Shown piece by piece: positions 62,701-64,000 of a DNA stretch of 64,000 bases; the stretch's first letter is position 1, and each line of letters opens with the position of its first letter. The translations under genes were made by a program, and so were the position numbers. Source of the DNA: Limnomonas spitsbergensis (taxonomy: Eukaryota; Chlorophyta; Chlorophyceae; Chlamydomonadales); assembly GCA_037349105.1 (NCBI GenBank), contig JAYJMM010000124.1, forward strand, positions 5,192,001-5,256,000. Reading direction: 5' to 3'. The notes below the pieces were generated by a model. That model was not told the DNA's origin and made no database searches. It saw nothing but the letters and a program-made list of their open reading frames with translations.

Positions 62701-63071
62701 CACCTGTGTTGGTGTCCCGCAGATATTGATCATCTGATGAGGGACAGTGCACACTGGTCTGAATGCCTCCCTCACATTTTGAGTTTGTGCAGCAGGCCAC
62801 CCCCTGATGCAGGCGCTGGGCAGCCGTCACTGGGCCGGGGGGGGGGAGGACCTTGAGAGCAGCCTCCGGTCGGAGGTTCATGCAACATGGCCACAGTATT
62901 AGCTCAAGTGTGCCGGATTGAACCATGGGGCTTGATTGATCTGCGGTGCAGGCCGGCAAGCCCGAGTCGTTTGAAGTGTTGGAGGCCTCATTGCTCAAGG
63001 GGCAGAAGCTGCAAGGCGTCATGACCAGCGATGAGGTACAGGAGATCTTGAAGGCCAAGGGCTGGGAGCAG
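50710..63071 (+). CDS. Bifunctional phosphoserine-phosphatase-like / glycerol-3-phosphate dehydrogenase (glycerol-forming, plastid type), 3' end beyond window
   Basis: Converts DHAP to glycerol-3-phosphate with NADH (GPDH domain), with an N-terminal HAD phosphatase that can release glycerol; such fusions are known from Dunaliella and Chlamydomonas chloroplasts. Exons 50710-50932, 51168-51250, 51600-51670, 52232-52283, 53225-53295, 54054-54252, 54938-55011, 56228-56324, 56863-56991, 57832-57878, 58743-58881, 59848-59936, 60387-60472, 61192-61274, 61624-61751, 62340-62472, 62952-63071, all frame-consistent. N-terminus [14 protein letters not shown] looks like a transit peptide. HAD motifs: CFDVDCT (DxD), [38 protein letters not shown] (Rossmann), [44 protein letters not shown]. 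The C-terminal exon(s) are outside the window. Start could also be 50662. Confidence 0.93.
51275..51435 (+). repeat. Family C repeat, copy 2, PSP-GPDH intron 2
   Basis: CTCGCCTTTTCTCAGCTGAC, ATGCGCACCCGGGCTTTT, TTTTCTAGGGTTGGGC; same order as positions 225-395. Confidence 0.75.
51905..52070 (-). repeat. Family A repeat, PSP-GPDH intron 3
   Basis: GGAAGCTGCCACTGGG, AAAACCTCGACCGGCCC, CACCTTGCTGCACTAAGC, CATAATGTGGCTGAATCGTA, GCACACTGAAATACAC. It runs directly into the ghost of exon 4. Confidence 0.7.
52060..52112 (+). repeat. Ghost of PSP-GPDH exon 4 acceptor and 5' edge
   Basis: TGTGGCTATCCTGCAG|GGGCATCAAAAATTCC mirrors the true TGTGGCTGTCCTGCAG|GGACATCAAGAAATTT 147 bp downstream, including the preceding intron bases (CACACTGAAATACAC). 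Confidence 0.8.
52430..52590 (+). repeat. Family A repeat, PSP-GPDH intron 4
   Basis: GTCTCAGCTACATGTCAGCT, ACTCCGGCCTCTGGCCGG, CCCAGGTTTGGTCTCAATCC, TTTGGCGGCCATGGGGC. A truncated sister copy is at 52135-52200 and a minus-strand copy at 52795-52965 in the same intron. Confidence 0.7.
53904..54053 (+). repeat. Two 75-bp ghost copies of PSP-GPDH exon 6 5' edge
   Basis: Acceptor plus exon start occurs at 53904, 53979 and, as the true exon, 54054: exactly 75 bp apart. Copy 1 reads GAGCTGATCCTACCCATAGC and hits an in-frame TAA within 20 codons. Copy 2 has TAG as its second codon. Each keeps a CAG acceptor. Confidence 0.88.
54253..54720 (+). repeat. Ghost donor copies of PSP-GPDH exon 6 grown into a 91-bp array
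   Basis: The true edge CCCGTACAGCGCG|GTAGGTGGTT is echoed at 54393 (CCCGTACAGCGCAGTGGGTGG) and then in three 91-bp units with GCCTGTACGTAGTGCGGTGG at 54483, 54574 and 54665. Confidence 0.75.
55035..55210 (+). repeat. Family A repeat, PSP-GPDH intron 7
   Basis: One of the clearest copies: TTCAGCCACAATTCAGCTAC, ATCACGGCCCACGGCTG, GGTGCACCTAGCCCTGCT, ACACGTTTGGTCCCCATCGG, GTATTTGGTGACTGCCCAGC, CTGCCAAAGATGGC. Confidence 0.75.
55630..56215. repeat. 67-bp tandem repeat ending at the acceptor of PSP-GPDH exon 8
   Basis: GTCATGACCGGCCTGTGTGT starts at 55980, 56047, 56114 and 56181 (67 bp apart); older, diverged units extend left to 55635. The last unit ends in CCAATGTGTTCTGCCCAG, the true acceptor at 56227, so the array abuts the splice site. 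Small frames in this array are not genes. Confidence 0.85.
56365..56520 (-). repeat. Family A repeat, PSP-GPDH intron 8
   Basis: Plus-strand view: CACCTGACCACCATTGGGGG, GACTTGATCTTGACCGGCC, GTAGGGCTGGCTGCAACAAA, complement of the family direction. Confidence 0.65.
56725..56862 (+). repeat. Repeated acceptor region of PSP-GPDH exon 9 (CTC-rich)
   Basis: CTCCTCCAxxxTGTTGACCC occurs at 56755, 56793 and before the true acceptor (56851-56862, TGTTGACCCAAG|GTGGCC). Spacing 38 and 50 bp. The pyrimidine tract itself has been duplicated. Confidence 0.7.
57145..57390 (-). repeat. Family A repeats (two partial copies), PSP-GPDH intron 9
   Basis: GCCTGGCGGCCACCACTG, CCCAATCTTGACCAGCCTTC, GCCTTCTGCACCAGGCC, GCTGTGATGTGGCTGAATGG, TCACTGAAATATACAGG; preceded by a shorter copy at 57145-57200. 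Confidence 0.7.
58140..58275 (+). repeat. Family A repeat, PSP-GPDH intron 10
   Basis: CTACCGTTCAGCTGCATCTC, AGCCTCTGGCTGTAGG, TGTAGGCCAGTCAAGTTTTT, a degraded copy. Confidence 0.55.
58325..58742 (+). repeat. Three about 137-bp ghost copies of PSP-GPDH exon 11 5' half
   Basis: True exon 11 (58743) reads [18 protein letters not shown]. Upstream copies at about 58335, 58470 and 58607 read [21 protein letters not shown], [18 protein letters not shown], and YLPGV-stop. Copy 3 keeps the GCGCAG|GTACC acceptor; copies 1 and 2 have lost the AG (GTGTGCTACC). Linkers share GGCCATAGGCCGGTGGTC and CTGAAATGGGCAC. Confidence 0.9.
59270..59700. repeat. 62-bp telomere-like tandem repeat, 5-6 copies, PSP-GPDH intron 11
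   Basis: Unit: GCATACCCGCTGCAGCAGGG, TTGAGTGTTTAGGG, TTGAACCCCTAAACCC and TTAACCCTACGT. GCATACCCGC starts at 59357, 59419, 59481 and so on. Each unit has TTTAGGG on one strand next to CCCTAAACCC, i.e. head-to-head telomere-like motifs that can fold back. Confidence 0.85.
60195..60360 (+). repeat. Family A repeat, PSP-GPDH intron 12
   Basis: GACTCGGCGCCAAGTCTGCT, ACACTCCGGCCTCTGGCCGG, AGTCCAGGTTTGGCCCCACT, CGGGCCTTTGGCGGCGCAGG. Confidence 0.7.
60540..60835 (+). repeat. Ghost copies of PSP-GPDH exon 13 3' edge and donor
   Basis: True edge GAGGCTGTGATCG|GTACGCC at 60472. Identical 20-mers GAGCTCAGCGAGGCTGTGAT with intact donors recur at 60580 and 60744, each followed by the same intron start (CCxxGxxxxxCAGGGAGTC and CTGATAGAGC). 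Confidence 0.88.
61010..61150 (-). repeat. Family A repeat, PSP-GPDH intron 13
   Basis: Plus-strand view: GTGCACCAGACCACCTTGGG, GGCACCTTGCTGCGCCAGGC, GCTGCCATGTAGCTGAAATG, TAGCTGAAGCACC. Confidence 0.65.
61465..61540 (+). repeat. Ghost of PSP-GPDH exon 15 acceptor and first 26 bases
   Basis: Positions 61515-61540 are identical to the first 26 bases of exon 15 (61624-61649; SGAEMCGT), preceded by a similar CTGCCTGCCGAAGCAG acceptor. Offset 109 bp, so use of the ghost acceptor would shift the frame. Confidence 0.9.
61775..61890 (+). repeat. Family C repeat, copy 3, PSP-GPDH intron 15
   Basis: TTTTTCTCGGCTGACATCC, ATGCGCACCGGGCTGTTC, CAGGTTTTTAGGGTTGGGCG, CCTGTCTCACACATTG. Confidence 0.7.
62010..62339 (+). 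repeat. 78-bp ghost array of PSP-GPDH exon 16 5' edge (three clear copies plus one older)
   Basis: GGTTCTxT starts at 62106, 62184, 62261 and at the true exon (62339). Each copy repeats CTGTACCCCTCCATCCGCTC, GAAACCTxCCTGGC, then CTTAGTACCTCACxTGCxTT. The copy at 62262 has an intact CCCCCAG acceptor and reads [20 protein letters not shown]; its in-frame TAG would truncate the protein. An older copy is visible at 62020-62095. Confidence 0.9.
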
Positions 63072-63109
63072 GTGAGCGCGGGGGGATGTCGGCACTGTTT
63101 ATTTAGGAT

Positions 63110-63190
63110 GCTCTGGCTACAAGCCTGTACCCAGGAGGGCCTGGTGCAGCAAGCCCTGCTCCTCGGGCCGGTCCTCCATGGTTTGTCCCC
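63110..63190 (+). repeat. Family A fragment, PSP-GPDH intron 17
   Basis: CTCTGGCTACAAGCCTGTAC, GGGCCTGGTGCAGCAAGCCC, then merges into the 43-bp array. Confidence 0.5.
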
Positions 63191-64000
63191 CCTGCCCCTT
63201 GTCCCCACTCCCCCCATGCCCTGCTGTCCCCCCCTCACGTTCATGCCCCCCTCCCCCCATGCCCTGCTGTCCCCCCCTCACGTTCATGCCCCCCTCCCCC
63301 TATGCCCTGCTGTTCCCCACTCACGTTCATGCCCCCCTCCCCCCATGCCCTGCTGTCCCCCCCTCACGTTCATGCCCCCCTCCCCCCATGCCCTGCTGTC
63401 CCCCCCTCACGTTCATGCCCCCCTCCCCCCATGCCCTGCTGTCCCCCCCTCACGTTCATGCCCCCCTCCCCCCATGCCCTGCTGTCCCCCCAGCGCGATC
63501 ATGCCCCCCTCCCCCCATGCCCTGCTGTCCCCCCAGCGCGATCATGCCCCCCTCCCCCCATGCCCTGCTGTCCCCCCAGCGCGATCATGCCCCCCTCCCC
63601 CTATGCCCTGCTGTCCTCCCCTCACGTTTATGCCCCCCTCCCCCCATGCCCTGCTGTCCCCCCTCACGTTCATGCCCCCCTCCCCCCATGCCCTGCTGTC
63701 CCCCCCTCACGTTCATGCCCCCCTCCCCCCATGCCCTGCTGTCCTCCCCTCACGTTCATGCCCCCCTCCCCCCATGCCCTGCTGTCCCCCCCTCACGTTC
63801 ATGCCCCCCTCCCCCCATGCCCTGCTGTCCCCCCCTCACGTTCATGCCCCCCTCCCCCCATGCCCTGCTGTCCCCCCCTCACGTTTATGCCCCCCTCCCC
63901 CCATGCCCTGCTGTCCCCCCAGCGCGATCATGCCCCCCTCCCCCCATGCCCTGCTGTCCCCCCAGCGCGATCATGCCCCCCTCCCCCCATGCCCTGCTGT
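63178..64000. repeat. 43-bp C-rich tandem array in PSP-GPDH intron 17, cut by the window end
   Basis: Unit: TTCATGCCCCCCTCCCCCC, ATGCCCTGCTGTCCCCCCC, TCACG; TCATG markers at 63241 and 63284 give 43 bp. A minority of units (63480-63590, 63915-63990) replace the TCACGT segment by CAGCGCGA, turning it into TGTCCCCCCAG|CG, a strong acceptor-like sequence. Total length unknown. Confidence 0.9.

Overview
The window is nuclear DNA of a green alga (Chlorophyta). The evidence is intron-rich genes with GT-AG junctions, TTTAGGG-type telomere-like motifs, TGTAA signals after stop codons, chlorophyte-style repeats, and a phosphoserine-phosphatase/glycerol-3-phosphate dehydrogenase fusion known from Dunaliella and Chlamydomonas. 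The species cannot be named from sequence alone.

Layout. (1) 0.5-17.7 kb, minus strand: an NSUN2/TRM4-type RNA m5C methyltransferase, ten exons resolved. Its fourth intron is 10.1 kb and carries about 310 copies of a 29-bp C-rich unit (5284-14309). (2) 17.7-33 kb: repeats and mobile DNA. These are a 0.6-kb TIR element, two copies of a LINE-like 3' end, several tandem arrays, and a decayed Ty3/gypsy element on the minus strand (24.5-32.3 kb). Its pol carries a C5-cytosine-methyltransferase domain between RNase H and integrase, and it is split by a solo LTR that itself contains a truncated LINE-like insertion. (3) 35.0-38.4 kb minus: alpha/beta hydrolase. (4) 38.9-41.0 kb plus: TauD/TfdA-type 2-oxoglutarate dioxygenase. 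(5) 42.2-45.2 kb minus: dihydroflavonol/cinnamoyl-CoA-reductase-like extended SDR. (6) 45.5-50.1 kb plus: ketopantoate reductase, divergent from (5). (7) 50.7 kb to the window end, plus: plastid-type PSP-GPDH fusion making glycerol, 17 exons resolved, 3' end cut off.

The host genes look like unrelated housekeeping functions. What unites them is how their introns are built. In at least three genes, on both strands, introns contain decayed tandem copies of the adjacent exon edge together with its splice site ('ghost' junctions). Some have grown into arrays: 99 bp x5, 75 bp x2, 78 bp x3, about 137 bp x3, 91 bp x3. The 9-kb 29-bp array and the 43-bp array at the window end carry donor-like and acceptor-like sequence respectively, so they may be extreme products of the same process. 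Introns from 36 to 63 kb also hold at least 14 copies of a SINE-like repeat; one copy has grown into a 1.1-kb dimeric array.

All exon boundaries were read by eye from splice motifs, frame continuity and protein-family similarity; no alignment or transcript was available.
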